DNA of 27,384 bases from a virus: positions 1 to 27,384 of IMG/VR virus record IMGVR_UViG_3300042567_000517. One strand, written 5' to 3'. Position numbers and translations under genes: made by a program. Below, piece by piece: positions 13,413-20,586 of the stretch; position 1 is the stretch's first letter; every line of letters starts with the position of its first letter. The notes under the pieces are model-generated. The model did no database searches, was not told the DNA's origin, and saw only the letters and a program-made list of their open reading frames with translations.

Positions 13413-13810
13413 TTATTCAGAATGCAGTAACCTGTCTCGGTTGCGGGGACTTCATTGTCTCCAAGCACCGTCATGACTTTGTAACTTGCACATGTGGTGC
13501 TATCTCTGTAGATGGTGGGCAATCATATCTTCGCCGTGCTGGTAGTTTGACTCCAGGTTCTTACGTTGATCACTCTTGGGAACTCCCCAAAGAATTATAT
13601 GAGGCATGTGCTGATGCAGTAGAGGAAGCGGTGGATACCAATCGTAACAAGTTTGGTATTGCCAATGCGGTTTTGCGTAAATTGCGTGAACATGAATACA
13701 TCGCCGCAGAAGGCGAGCAGCGTGTGATGGCACAAAATCTTGATGAAATTATGGTAGTCGAGGCAGATGGATCTTTTAATCGTTATAAGAAGGTGAATGA
13801 AAATGACTAA
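13409..13810 (+). CDS. Zinc-ribbon phage protein (DUF7695-like N-terminus)
   Basis: A 133-residue protein. NAVTCLGCGDFIVSKHRHDF and CTCGAISVDGGQSYLRRAG have Cys9, Cys12, Cys27 and Cys29 in a ribbon, followed by the VDGGxxYLRR signature of the DUF7695-type N-terminal domain. The remainder is helical. Probable zinc-binding; no enzyme motif. Overlaps its neighbours. Confidence 0.82.
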   Translation: MIIQNAVTCLGCGDFIVSKHRHDFVTCTCGAISVDGGQSYLRRAGSLTPGSYVDHSWELPKELYEACADAVEEAVDTNRNKFGIANAVLRKLREHEYIAAEGEQRVMAQNLDEIMVVEADGSFNRYKKVNEND

Positions 13811-14042
13811 GATTTCGGTAGAACTTGATGTTGATCAATTCGATACGCTGGTAGTAGAAGAATTGATCAGAACTCGTCAGACATTTCTCAATGATCTCGG
13901 CGCAAACAATCATGTGTTTGTCTGGGGCGACCAAGAAGCAGATGATGTTGAGATTCAGAAGCACATTGATTCTGTTGATCAACTGATCAAGTGGTTTGGA
14001 ACACCAGAACAAATTAAAGAGGTGTATGGCGATGATGCCTGA
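13803..14042 (+). CDS. Small acidic phage protein, unknown
   Basis: A 79-residue protein. ATG 13803 is chosen over ATG 13797 because AAGAAGG ends at 13793, giving 9 bp of spacing. Sequence KISVELDVDQFDTLVVEELIR... then an acidic helix. It resembles small phage proteins with a VDQFDxLVxxEL motif; function unknown. Coupled to both sides. Confidence 0.8.
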   Translation: MTKISVELDVDQFDTLVVEELIRTRQTFLNDLGANNHVFVWGDQEADDVEIQKHIDSVDQLIKWFGTPEQIKEVYGDDA

Positions 14043-14220
14043 TAATCTAAAAGAACGAGCAATTGAAGCAATTCCATATGTCGCGGTGTTCGGTATCGCA
14101 GCACTAGCAGTATATGGTATCACCAAGATTGTGCAATCACTCGATGGTATGGACATTCCACTTGATTGGGGAGAAGATGCATATCTGGTTGAACTTTGTA
14201 AGAATTCTCGTGAAGATTAA
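14032..14220 (+). CDS. Small membrane protein, one segment
   Basis: A 62-residue protein with a hydrophobic helix AIPYVAVFGIAALAVYGI (about 13-30) between a short basic start and an acidic tail. AGAGG lies about 9 bp before ATG 14032. Overlaps the preceding gene by 11 bp and the next by 11 bp. Function unknown. Confidence 0.78.
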   Translation: MMPDNLKERAIEAIPYVAVFGIAALAVYGITKIVQSLDGMDIPLDWGEDAYLVELCKNSRED

Positions 14221-14770
14221 CATTGGTCCATATCCACGTTGGTTCGGTCCATACCAGTTGGCAGAAAAAATTCTGTTCTGGAAAGACGAGCATTCTGATG
14301 AAGTCTATGCATTAGGAGAATGGTTAGACAAGTATACACCAATTGCCAGAGTATCTCAATGGTTTTTCAACAAGAGAAAAGTTGAAATTCGTATCGATCC
14401 ACATGACACATGGAGTATGGACCACACTCTTGCTCTGATCATTCTGCCCATGCTAAAGCAACTGCAACAATCAGCACAGAGTTCTTGTCTAGTCGATGAT
14501 TTTGATGTTCCCGAGGAACTTCGCTCTACTGCTGTTCCTGCTGCCGTGGATTATGATATCGACGATAACTACCATAAGAGATGGGAGTGGGTGCTCGGTG
14601 AAATGATATGGGCATTTGAACAGATTGTCGATGATACTAGCAATGAGCAGTTTTATGATAACTCTGTTACTCCATATGTGTTTGATAGAGAAGGTCATGC
14701 AAAACATGAAGATCGTATTCAGCGTGGAACAATGTTGTTCGGTAAATATTATCAAGGACTATGGGACTAA
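14210..14770 (+). CDS. Conserved phage protein with DTWSMDHTLA motif
   Basis: A 186-residue protein. GTG 14210 is the likely start: it gives VKINIGPYPRWFGPYQLAEKI, the N-terminus seen in this widespread phage family, while ATG 14177 would extend into the membrane gene. Key motifs are IRIDPHDTWSMDHTLALIILPMLKQL, DDFDVPEELRS and KRWEWVLGEMIWAFEQI (each read as separate blocks). The family has no assigned function that I know. TAATG couples it to the next gene. Confidence 0.85.
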   Translation: MKINIGPYPRWFGPYQLAEKILFWKDEHSDEVYALGEWLDKYTPIARVSQWFFNKRKVEIRIDPHDTWSMDHTLALIILPMLKQLQQSAQSSCLVDDFDVPEELRSTAVPAAVDYDIDDNYHKRWEWVLGEMIWAFEQIVDDTSNEQFYDNSVTPYVFDREGHAKHEDRIQRGTMLFGKYYQGLWD

Positions 14771-14949
14771 TGGTTAAAGAATCAAAAGGCGGAACATTTG
14801 CGCCAGCAGATTACCCTGTAATTAAACGTGCACTGCACTCGTATCTTATTGAATGTATGCGAACAGAAGGTGTTAGTGAACGAGATCCGCATCCAGATGT
14901 GGCAATTATTTCTAACCTGATACACAGATTGGGTCGTATTCAATCATGA
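14770..14949 (+). CDS. Small phage protein, unknown
   Basis: A 59-residue protein from ATG 14770, coupled by TAATG to the preceding stop (ATG 14761 in the same frame is possible). Helical, with YPVIKRALHSYLIECMR and an ISNLIHRLGRI tail. No recognised domain. Confidence 0.72.
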   Translation: MVKESKGGTFAPADYPVIKRALHSYLIECMRTEGVSERDPHPDVAIISNLIHRLGRIQS

Positions 14950-15254
14950 TAAATAAGTTTATGATTGAACCTGTTAAAGAACCCAAATTGAGACTTAACT
15001 TCCAAGAGAGACAGCAGAAACGCATGGCTTTGATGGAAGATGTCAGTGACTACATTAAAGAAACAATCCTATATTGTGATGACGAAGAAGAAATGATTGC
15101 ACTCGGATCTGTGTTACAAATCCTTTCTAAAGACATTCTTACAACAGTCATGCCCAAAGATGATTGGAGAAATGCAATCACAACCTTTGCTACTGATGTG
15201 GAAAAAGAGACAGATTATGCCAGTATTCGTAAACAATATAGAGACTTCATGTAA
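14946..15254 (+). CDS. Helical phage protein, unknown
   Basis: A 102-residue, charged, mostly helical protein. ATG 14946 overlaps the preceding stop; ATG 14961 also is possible, and the ATAAATAAGTTTA repeat lies between these two. Contains EEEMIALGSVLQILSKDIL. No recognised family. Coupled by TAATG to the methyltransferase gene. Confidence 0.78.
   Translation: MINKFMIEPVKEPKLRLNFQERQQKRMALMEDVSDYIKETILYCDDEEEMIALGSVLQILSKDILTTVMPKDDWRNAITTFATDVEKETDYASIRKQYRDFM
14949..14961 (+). repeat. Copy 3 of 13-bp repeat ATAAATAAGTTTA
   Basis: The same 13-mer as at 3291 and 3853, here inside the start region of a gene. The ATAAATA part resembles a late promoter core. Confidence 0.55.
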
Positions 15255-15871
15255 TGGCATTTCAAGTCCCCAAAGAAGCATTTGACCCTACCAATGAGTT
15301 TCCACTGTGGGATCACAAATGGGGCGGTGGTCTATACAAAGGCATCTTTACCCAACAAAATAAGAACTTTTACCCTGTTTTCGAAAAACTGTTTGTAGGG
15401 GAGAATATTGTTCGTGTGCTAGAGATAGGTACCGCAACTGGTGGTTTTACTCGTGCAGTGAGGGATTTAACAAATGCAGAGATTATTACGTATGATGTAA
15501 TAGAAACTAAGCATAAAGCGACTCTGGAAGAGAATAATATTACTGTAAACGTTAAAAGCGTATTCGAAGATTATGAAGTCGTAGAAGAATATATCTCCAA
15601 AAAAGGGCAGGTTCTTGTCCTTTGTGACGGAGGAAACAAAATCAAAGAATTTGATGTTTTCTCTAAATTGTTAAAGTCTGGGGATATTATCATGGCGCAT
15701 GATTACTCTCGTGACGAGGACTTATTCCAAGCATATATCAAAAACCATGTTTGGCGCTGGTGTGAAATCCAGTATAAAGACATCGCATTGGCGGTGGAAA
15801 CTAATAATCTTGAACCAGTTTTAACTGAAGATTTTCAAGAGGCAGTATGGACTTGTTGGAAAAAGGCTTGA
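15254..15871 (+). CDS. Class I SAM-dependent methyltransferase-like protein (CmcI-like)
   Basis: A 205-residue protein. VLEIGTATGGFTRAV (56-70) is the SAM-binding motif I, TYDVIETKHKATLEE has the acidic motif II, and LVLCDGGNKIKEFDVFSKLL with DIIMAHDYS resembles the metal-using CmcI/cephalosporin-hydroxylase-type methyltransferase fold. Target unknown, possibly a sugar. The stop TGA is the TGA in the -35 box of P13, so the next promoter starts inside this gene. Confidence 0.82.
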   Translation: MAFQVPKEAFDPTNEFPLWDHKWGGGLYKGIFTQQNKNFYPVFEKLFVGENIVRVLEIGTATGGFTRAVRDLTNAEIITYDVIETKHKATLEENNITVNVKSVFEDYEVVEEYISKKGQVLVLCDGGNKIKEFDVFSKLLKSGDIIMAHDYSRDEDLFQAYIKNHVWRWCEIQYKDIALAVETNNLEPVLTEDFQEAVWTCWKKA

Positions 15872-15896
15872 CATTTATCCCATAATATAGTATTAT
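15868..15896 (+). promoter_or_regulatory. Promoter P13, 17-bp spacer, with little or no leader
   Basis: TTGACA 15868-15873 and TATTAT 15891-15896 with 17 bp between. A start site 6-7 bp downstream coincides with the ATG at 15903, so the transcript could be leaderless. The TTAGGG elements are absent. Confidence 0.65.
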
Positions 15897-15902
15897 GGTA
15901 AC

Positions 15903-16172
15903 ATGACTGATAGAAGAAACCCAAAAGTTCGCCGTTCTAAGTGGGACAAAGTCCTGAAGATTCCAGGATACAATTACCAAAAATCATTCTACGCAGGTTT
16001 TGTGTGGACATACACCAACTGTAATGGCAAGGATTATCACAGTGAACTCACCGATCGTGGGTGGAAGTGTGACTGTCCTGGATTCTCATTTCATGGTAAG
16101 TGCAAGCATGTCCACAAATTCCACAATCAACTGACAGGTGACAGTTATGAACCAAAGTACGCAACATGCTGA
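15903..16172 (+). CDS. SWIM-type zinc-finger protein
   Basis: An 89-residue basic protein. The end WKCDCPGFSFHGKCKHVHKF holds Cys56-x-Cys58...Cys67-x-His69, the CxCxnCxH pattern of SWIM domains, which bind DNA or protein partners. The basic N-terminus (TDRRNPKVRRSKW) suggests nucleic-acid contact. No ribosome site is seen upstream, and promoter P13 would place the transcript start at or near the ATG. Confidence 0.82.
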   Translation: MTDRRNPKVRRSKWDKVLKIPGYNYQKSFYAGFVWTYTNCNGKDYHSELTDRGWKCDCPGFSFHGKCKHVHKFHNQLTGDSYEPKYATC

Positions 16173-16381
16173 TTGCTAAATTTCTAGTAGAGAATGCAAT
16201 ACGAGGATTTCTATTCGCGCTGCTGTATGCTGCTGCCAAGTTTTTCATTACTGGCGAGCACATTGGTGAGATGATTTTTCTTATCTGGTTTGTTGGCGGC
16301 ACCATGTTGTCGGTAACAGTCAAACTTATTGATGCAATTGAAATAGTAAAAAAACTGAAGGGAATGAATAATGATCATTAA
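16166..16381 (+). CDS. Small membrane protein, two hydrophobic segments
   Basis: A 71-residue protein with FLFALLYAAAKFFI and GEMIFLIWFVGGTMLSVTV as likely membrane helices, ending in a basic tail KKLKGMNNDH. It overlaps the SWIM gene by 7 bp and the next gene by 11 bp. No recognised family; holin-like size, but context is not lysis. Confidence 0.78.
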   Translation: MLIAKFLVENAIRGFLFALLYAAAKFFITGEHIGEMIFLIWFVGGTMLSVTVKLIDAIEIVKKLKGMNNDH

Positions 16382-16571
16382 TACACAAATTCTGACCAAT
16401 GAAATGGTTGACGACAGGCAAGAAGAAGCAGGTGAGATGTCGCTAACTGGCAACATCTATGTTGATGCTCGTGGTGCAACACCTAGTGAGCGAGCAGAAA
16501 TCCGTCGCATTCTTGATGATCATTATGGTCACCTACGTGCTGCATTGAAAACCGTAGGAAGTCAATTTTAA
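16371..16571 (+). CDS. Small phage protein, unknown
   Basis: A 66-residue protein from ATG 16371 with GGGAA about 7 bp upstream. Contains GATPSERAEIRRILDDHYG, a helix of the kind found in many phage small proteins. It overlaps the previous frame; the next gene follows after AAGGA. Confidence 0.78.
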   Translation: MIINTQILTNEMVDDRQEEAGEMSLTGNIYVDARGATPSERAEIRRILDDHYGHLRAALKTVGSQF

Positions 16572-16580
16572 GGATTTGTT

Positions 16581-17141
16581 ATGTTCTCTGATGATGAACG
16601 TGCTGAGATCGAATCTATAAAAGATATCGTACAGAAGAAACTGCGCGAACTGCTATCTGATCTGCCAACCGACAACTATCCCTTCTTCAAGGAATCCATC
16701 CTGACTGGTGGGTGTTTTGCATCACTATTCCTCCACGAAGAGGTCCACGACTGGGATGTCTATCTACGGGATTCTGTGACTATATCTCGATTTGAATCAT
16801 TCGTGATGAGTGATACTCCCACTCTAAATGAGGTTGCAGATGTTACTTCTGGATACATGACTATAACCAATGTTGACGGTAAGTTAGTGACTGCCAATGC
16901 CATTACGTTTAAGAATGGACTACAGGTCATCATCAAGACTGATAAGAAACATCGCGAGACATTCGACTTTGTGCATTGCATGCCATACTTTGACATGAAG
17001 ACACAGCAGTTGTTTATTTCACGTGCGCAGTATGAGTGCATTAAGCGGAAGCAACTTGTCAAGAATCCTGCGCATCAACAAACGATATCTAAGCACAGGA
17101 TCGAGAAATTTATTTCACGTAAATGGAATTTAGGGGCTTGA
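16581..17141 (+). CDS. Nucleotidyltransferase-fold protein
   Basis: A 186-residue protein. LTGGCFASLFLHEEVHDWDVYL has Gly43-Gly44 and Asp57-x-Asp59, the GG...DxD pattern of the Pol beta/CCA-adding superfamily, known as a common T4-like marine phage gene. FDFVHCMPYFDMKTQQLFI may supply the third acidic residue. The substrate (tRNA ends, small molecule or protein) is unknown. The stop codon TGA is embedded in the -35 box of P4. Confidence 0.82.
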   Translation: MFSDDERAEIESIKDIVQKKLRELLSDLPTDNYPFFKESILTGGCFASLFLHEEVHDWDVYLRDSVTISRFESFVMSDTPTLNEVADVTSGYMTITNVDGKLVTANAITFKNGLQVIIKTDKKHRETFDFVHCMPYFDMKTQQLFISRAQYECIKRKQLVKNPAHQQTISKHRIEKFISRKWNLGA

Positions 17142-17166
17142 CTTTTGTTGCGTTTTAGGGTATAAT
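17138..17166 (+). promoter_or_regulatory. Promoter P4 (TTTAGGGG-type, 17-bp spacer)
   Basis: TTGACT 17138-17143 and consensus TATAAT 17161-17166, spacer 17 bp. TTTAGGG occurs at 17129 and 17154, 25 bp apart; a second TATAGT starts at 17172. The upstream TGA stop is within TTGAC. Confidence 0.9.
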
Positions 17167-17192
17167 GATATTATAGTTTGAAAGGAAATGAA

Positions 17193-17348
17193 ATGCCATA
17201 TTTTTTGATGTTCGTTGGTTTGATTACTCTGGTTCTTATCCCTGAATATTCAGGTTTTATACACTTCGCAATTCAAGGGATTGTCGGTCTCGGTATTTTT
17301 GCGCTGGGTGCCGCCGCTCTTATCAATGAACCAACTACTACTCGTTAA
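17193..17348 (+). CDS. Small membrane protein
   Basis: A 51-residue protein, two hydrophobic helices: PYFLMFVGLITLVLIPEYSG and FAIQGIVGLGIFALGAAALI. AAAGGAA lies 6 bp before ATG 17193, directly after P4. Too short for standard ORF cut-offs but with its own strong promoter and ribosome site, so it is well supported. Function unknown. Confidence 0.82.
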   Translation: MPYFLMFVGLITLVLIPEYSGFIHFAIQGIVGLGIFALGAAALINEPTTTR

Positions 17349-17363
17349 TTAAGGAATTATACT

Positions 17364-17912
17364 ATGGCGAATCATGTTACATCGCGTGTTGAAATTAAGT
17401 GTAATGACGCAGCACAAGTCCTCGTTGACCAGTGGATAACTACTGTTGATGCAATGAGTGATGAAGACCACAAGATGGTATGGAATTTGATGGAAAATGT
17501 TCCTGATGAAGTAACATATGAGTGGACCACTGTTAACATTGGCACCAAGTGGTGTTATGTTGAAGAAGTTTATGACAACACGCTGGTCTTAGTATCTGCG
17601 TGGGATTTCCCTATTAAATTTACAGATTGGGTATCGCAACAGATTCTGGCGATTGATGAAGATGCTACCATCACAGTGACATATGAAGATGACGGTGCCA
17701 ATTTTACTGGGTATCATATCTACACTAATCTCGGCGAACGAAGCGATTGCATTGATTATGATGATCTTGTCAGATTGACTGAACAACGCATCACTGAACT
17801 GGCAGATCTCGACGAAGATGGTGATGAGTATTTTGACATGATGCAAGAAAATATCTTTGACAGTATCTACCTGTGGCAAGATGAACAAGTCGCGAAAACT
17901 GAAGGAAACTGA
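17364..17912 (+). CDS. DUF1281/Api92-like protein
   Basis: A 182-residue acidic protein beginning MANHVTSRVEI and containing VNIGTKWCYVEEV...VSAWDFPIKF...YEDDGANFTGYHIY. The pattern MANHVTNRVEI...NxGTKW...FxTAWxPP resembles DUF1281/Api92-like ferredoxin-fold proteins of phages and plasmids; the match is moderate. Function unknown. AAGGAA lies just ahead of the ATG. Confidence 0.78.
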   Translation: MANHVTSRVEIKCNDAAQVLVDQWITTVDAMSDEDHKMVWNLMENVPDEVTYEWTTVNIGTKWCYVEEVYDNTLVLVSAWDFPIKFTDWVSQQILAIDEDATITVTYEDDGANFTGYHIYTNLGERSDCIDYDDLVRLTEQRITELADLDEDGDEYFDMMQENIFDSIYLWQDEQVAKTEGN

Positions 17913-17914
17913 AT

Positions 17915-18127
17915 ATGAGTAGTGTATTTGATATTGTTCCACGTTCTATTGCAGTTGATCTAATTTGTGGTGATGCCAACATATTTGATGCTGGGTATTA
18001 TAATAAGTTGTTCGCATACTATGCACCTGACATGCCATATAGTGTTGCCAAGGCACGATCTGATACACCAGATGAGTGGATTCTAAATCGACTTGAGGAA
18101 GATCTGGGAGTTTATCGTCGCGCATGA
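17915..18127 (+). CDS. Small phage protein, unknown
   Basis: A 70-residue protein, ATG 17915, GAAGGAAA about 8 bp upstream, 2 bp after the previous stop. SIAVDLICGDANIFDAGYYNKLFAYY then an acidic tail. No recognised family. ATGA overlap with the next gene. Confidence 0.78.
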   Translation: MSSVFDIVPRSIAVDLICGDANIFDAGYYNKLFAYYAPDMPYSVAKARSDTPDEWILNRLEEDLGVYRRA

Positions 18128-18300
18128 GGTACGAACTCCGCCGCTGGACTGATCAGTCTAGATCTTCGTTTGTAGTCAGACAAAAGTCCGATGATTACAG
18201 TGCAATTAACCAGCAGTTTAATCGTGCATTTTTCGCATCCAGTGAACCGAACCTATTACATATTGTAGATACGGAGGAAGAACATGCGATGCAGAATTGA
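18124..18300 (+). CDS. Small phage protein, unknown
   Basis: A 58-residue basic protein beginning MRYELRRWTDQSRSSFVV, coupled by ATGA to the preceding gene and overlapping the following one by 17 bp. No known motif. Confidence 0.7.
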   Translation: MRYELRRWTDQSRSSFVVRQKSDDYSAINQQFNRAFFASSEPNLLHIVDTEEEHAMQN

Positions 18301-18457
18301 CAGTGATAATTGGGAAGATGCGGGTAAGATATACTTTGTGCACTCTCTCAAGTCTCGACCAAACTCGACTGGGGTCACTCTGAATCTGGAAGACGAAGAT
18401 GGTAATATATCTGAGCGAGTGGTAGCATTTCATCAGATTGAATGGGTTGAAGAGTAA
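18284..18457 (+). CDS. Small phage protein, unknown
   Basis: A 57-residue, acidic protein (MRCRIDSDNWEDAGKIYFVH ... ERVVAFHQIEWVEE) with GGAGGAAG about 6 bp before ATG 18284. Probably a small beta-rich fold. No recognised family. Confidence 0.72.
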   Translation: MRCRIDSDNWEDAGKIYFVHSLKSRPNSTGVTLNLEDEDGNISERVVAFHQIEWVEE

Positions 18458-18480
18458 TGGTAAATTTTAAGGAGAATATT

Positions 18481-19026
18481 ATGGAAAATTGGAAATCACA
18501 ACCTGACATTGTTCCCAATGTCGTATTTAAGACTCGCGTTCGCGATGACTCCATCGAGGGTCCAAATCCCTATCGTTGGCAGGAACGGACTAGTTTCGAT
18601 TACTTCAGCAACAAGCGAGTAATTCTGTTCTCTCTTCCAGGTGCATTCACGCCTACCTGTTCGACCTACCAATTGCCTGACTTTGAGAAACTGCATCTAG
18701 AGTTTTATGACGAGGGTATTGATGAGATCTACTGTATCTCAGTCAATGACGCATTCGTAATGAACTGCTGGGCAAAGGATCAGAATGTAGAGAATGTCAA
18801 GGTCATTCCTGATGGTTCTGGCGCTTTTACTGAGAAGATGGGCATGCTGGTAAGCAAGGATAATCTTGGATTCGGCAATCGTTCATGGCGGTATGCAGTC
18901 ATTGTTGACAATGGTCGCATTGAACAGTGGTTCATTGAACCAGGAATGTCTGATGAAGCAGAGGATGATCCATATGGTGAAACATCTCCGCAAAATATAC
19001 TAGTTTGGTTGAAGAATAAGTCTTGA
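18481..19026 (+). CDS. Peroxiredoxin (Prx5/redoxin type)
   Basis: A 181-residue protein. PGAFTPTC places the peroxidatic Cys60 in the invariant PGxFTPxC motif, and VIPDGSGAFTEKMGMLVSKDNLGFG matches the Prx5 region; further cysteines at 85 and 96 might act as resolving residues. It would reduce peroxides with a thiol donor in the cytosol. ATG 18481 is chosen because AAGGAG ends 7 bp upstream; ATG 18457 has none. The stop TGA sits in a TTGACA box. Confidence 0.9.
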   Translation: MENWKSQPDIVPNVVFKTRVRDDSIEGPNPYRWQERTSFDYFSNKRVILFSLPGAFTPTCSTYQLPDFEKLHLEFYDEGIDEIYCISVNDAFVMNCWAKDQNVENVKVIPDGSGAFTEKMGMLVSKDNLGFGNRSWRYAVIVDNGRIEQWFIEPGMSDEAEDDPYGETSPQNILVWLKNKS

Positions 19027-19028
19027 CA
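19023..19028 (+). promoter_or_regulatory. Orphan -35 box (TTGACA) without convincing -10
   Basis: TTGACA embeds the peroxiredoxin stop, as at other promoters, but no good -10 lies 17 bp downstream; CTAGAT/TAGATT at 19046-19052 would place the start after the gene's ATG. It looks like a promoter whose -10 half has been deleted. Confidence 0.4.
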
Positions 19029-19052
19029 TTTGATTGAAAAAGGAACTAGATT

Positions 19053-19340
19053 ATGGTTGATATTATGATTAATACTAAGACTGCTGAAACTTTTACCAAG
19101 TTTGATAGTCTGCATCTCGCTGAAACTCGCTTAGAATCTGCCACTCGGTATTTTCCTCTAAGCAATGAGATTCCGCGATTCCAGTCTATCATTGCAGATC
19201 TACAGTCCAACATGACCAGTGCTGAACTGGTTGAGTATGACACGCAGAAGAACGCTGTTGCCACTGCTGAAGAACTAAAGAAGCAACGTGCTGCTGACAT
19301 CAAGCGCATGAACGAAAACCGTGATAGTCAGAGCATCTGA
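19053..19340 (+). CDS. Coiled-coil phage protein, unknown
   Basis: A 95-residue protein with AAAAAGGAA 9 bp before ATG 19053. The C-terminal half (QKNAVATAEELKKQRAADIK) is a likely coiled coil. No recognised motif. The stop overlaps the next start (ATGA). Confidence 0.8.
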   Translation: MVDIMINTKTAETFTKFDSLHLAETRLESATRYFPLSNEIPRFQSIIADLQSNMTSAELVEYDTQKNAVATAEELKKQRAADIKRMNENRDSQSI

Positions 19341-19474
19341 TGACTGAGACGGAACAACTCCTCCAGCGATATAAAGAAGCACTCGAGCGTATCGAGAAGT
19401 TCGGACACTCACAGGGTCATGGTCATGGATACACCTGTGCTAACATTGCTGAGAAAGCACTGAAGAATCAATAA
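19340..19474 (+). CDS. Small conserved phage protein (GHG motif)
   Basis: A 44-residue protein: MTETEQLLQRYKEALERIEK then GHSQGHGHGYTCANIAEKAL. Similar small proteins ending in KGHGxDYxxIAxxAL occur in T4-like phages (remembered). Histidine and cysteine in the tail could bind metal. Coupled by ATGA. Confidence 0.72.
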   Translation: MTETEQLLQRYKEALERIEKFGHSQGHGHGYTCANIAEKALKNQ

Positions 19475-19500
19475 ATAGTCCCAAACAAGAGGACTGAATA

Positions 19501-20490
19501 ATGCAATTACTACAGATAGTAAAAGCTGGATTGCCTAGTGCTATAATCACACAAAAAGCAAAAGACATTATAGTCAAATCTAAAGATCGCGAAGCATCAA
19601 AAACTTCCCTCGAAAAGCATTTGAAACTAAAAAAAGTAGAGTTCGAAAGCGTCTTCAAGAAAGCGAAATCATCTAGTATTGATGTGCTAAGTGTCGCAGG
19701 TATTGGTGATATAATCTTCAAACCTATCATACAAAAAGGTGCAGGTGGTTTATCATTTGAAAAAGAGTTGGATATCGATTTAACAAACTATTTCTCTGGC
19801 GCTGATATGGCAGATATAAAACATAAAGATGTAATTGCGGCATTAGAAACCAAAATCGGCATCAATCAAGAATCTAAAATGTCTGTGTTTCATGAAGGAT
19901 CTAAGAATCAAAAGAGATCTCTTACGTACGCATCCAATAAAATCACCATTAGTAATTCTTCAGGTGAAACATTAACTGATATTACTATCATAGATTCTAA
20001 AAATAAAAAAACATATTTGTCATTAAAAATGTCATCTAGTTACTACATTTTATCTGCATCCATAGGTAGTTATTTCTCAAACAAAACTACACAAACAGGA
20101 ATTTGTGAATACTTCGGATTTGATGGAAAATCTATGGGAGGATTCGGAGATGAGTTTTCTTGCACAACTGGTGCACCAAATTATGTGAAAGCAAAGCGTA
20201 ACTTGGAAGATTTGCTAACACAAGCATATGGAAAACATGTCGTTATAATTCACAAGAAGCGAGACAACGATGTCAAGGTAAGTAACATTGGTGAAAAGGT
20301 TACGTTATCTATTGGTGTACTCAATGCTGCTTCATATGTTTATCCTGAAATGGGCAAAAGAAAATACGCCAATATTAAAACGACTGCTACCATTAGCGGA
20401 GTTTCATATAAGGTCAACTTTCAGTTTAGAGGCACCACCGCTGCTGATGTAGGACCAAAATATTTGCGTATTTTGTTGGAAAGAACTTAA
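19501..20490 (+). CDS. Uncharacterised AT-rich gene, possible nuclease-like fold
   Basis: A 329-residue protein, lysine and serine rich. GGLSFEKELDIDLTNYF and later TDITIIDSKNKKTYLSLK followed by MSSSYYILSASIG give an Asp...Ser-x-Lys pattern reminiscent of PD-(D/E)xK-like phage proteins (D..xSLK), but the acidic residue before the Lys is missing and I would not assign activity. Base composition is much lower in G+C than its neighbours (11 of 60 at 19981-20040). AGAGGA precedes ATG 19501. Likely a recent arrival. Confidence 0.82.
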   Translation: MQLLQIVKAGLPSAIITQKAKDIIVKSKDREASKTSLEKHLKLKKVEFESVFKKAKSSSIDVLSVAGIGDIIFKPIIQKGAGGLSFEKELDIDLTNYFSGADMADIKHKDVIAALETKIGINQESKMSVFHEGSKNQKRSLTYASNKITISNSSGETLTDITIIDSKNKKTYLSLKMSSSYYILSASIGSYFSNKTTQTGICEYFGFDGKSMGGFGDEFSCTTGAPNYVKAKRNLEDLLTQAYGKHVVIIHKKRDNDVKVSNIGEKVTLSIGVLNAASYVYPEMGKRKYANIKTTATISGVSYKVNFQFRGTTAADVGPKYLRILLERT

Positions 20491-20517
20491 AATATCATGT
20501 TCATTCTCAAAAAATAA

Positions 20518-20546
20518 TTGACTTTTTCGCTATTTTATAGTATATT
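20518..20546 (+). promoter_or_regulatory. Promoter P5, 17-bp spacer
   Basis: TTGACT 20518-20523 and TATATT 20541-20546 with 17 bp between. It lacks the full TTAGGG repeats (TATAG precedes the -10). Leader of about 35 bp with GAAAGGATT before ATG 20587. Confidence 0.8.
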
Positions 20547-20586
20547 GGTACTATGTTGTTTACACCAATTTGAAAGGATTTATATT

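Noticed and set aside
13776-14156. 126-residue reading frame on the - strand
   Set aside because: It covers overlapping + strand genes with proper ribosome sites; no promoter or known motif on the - strand.
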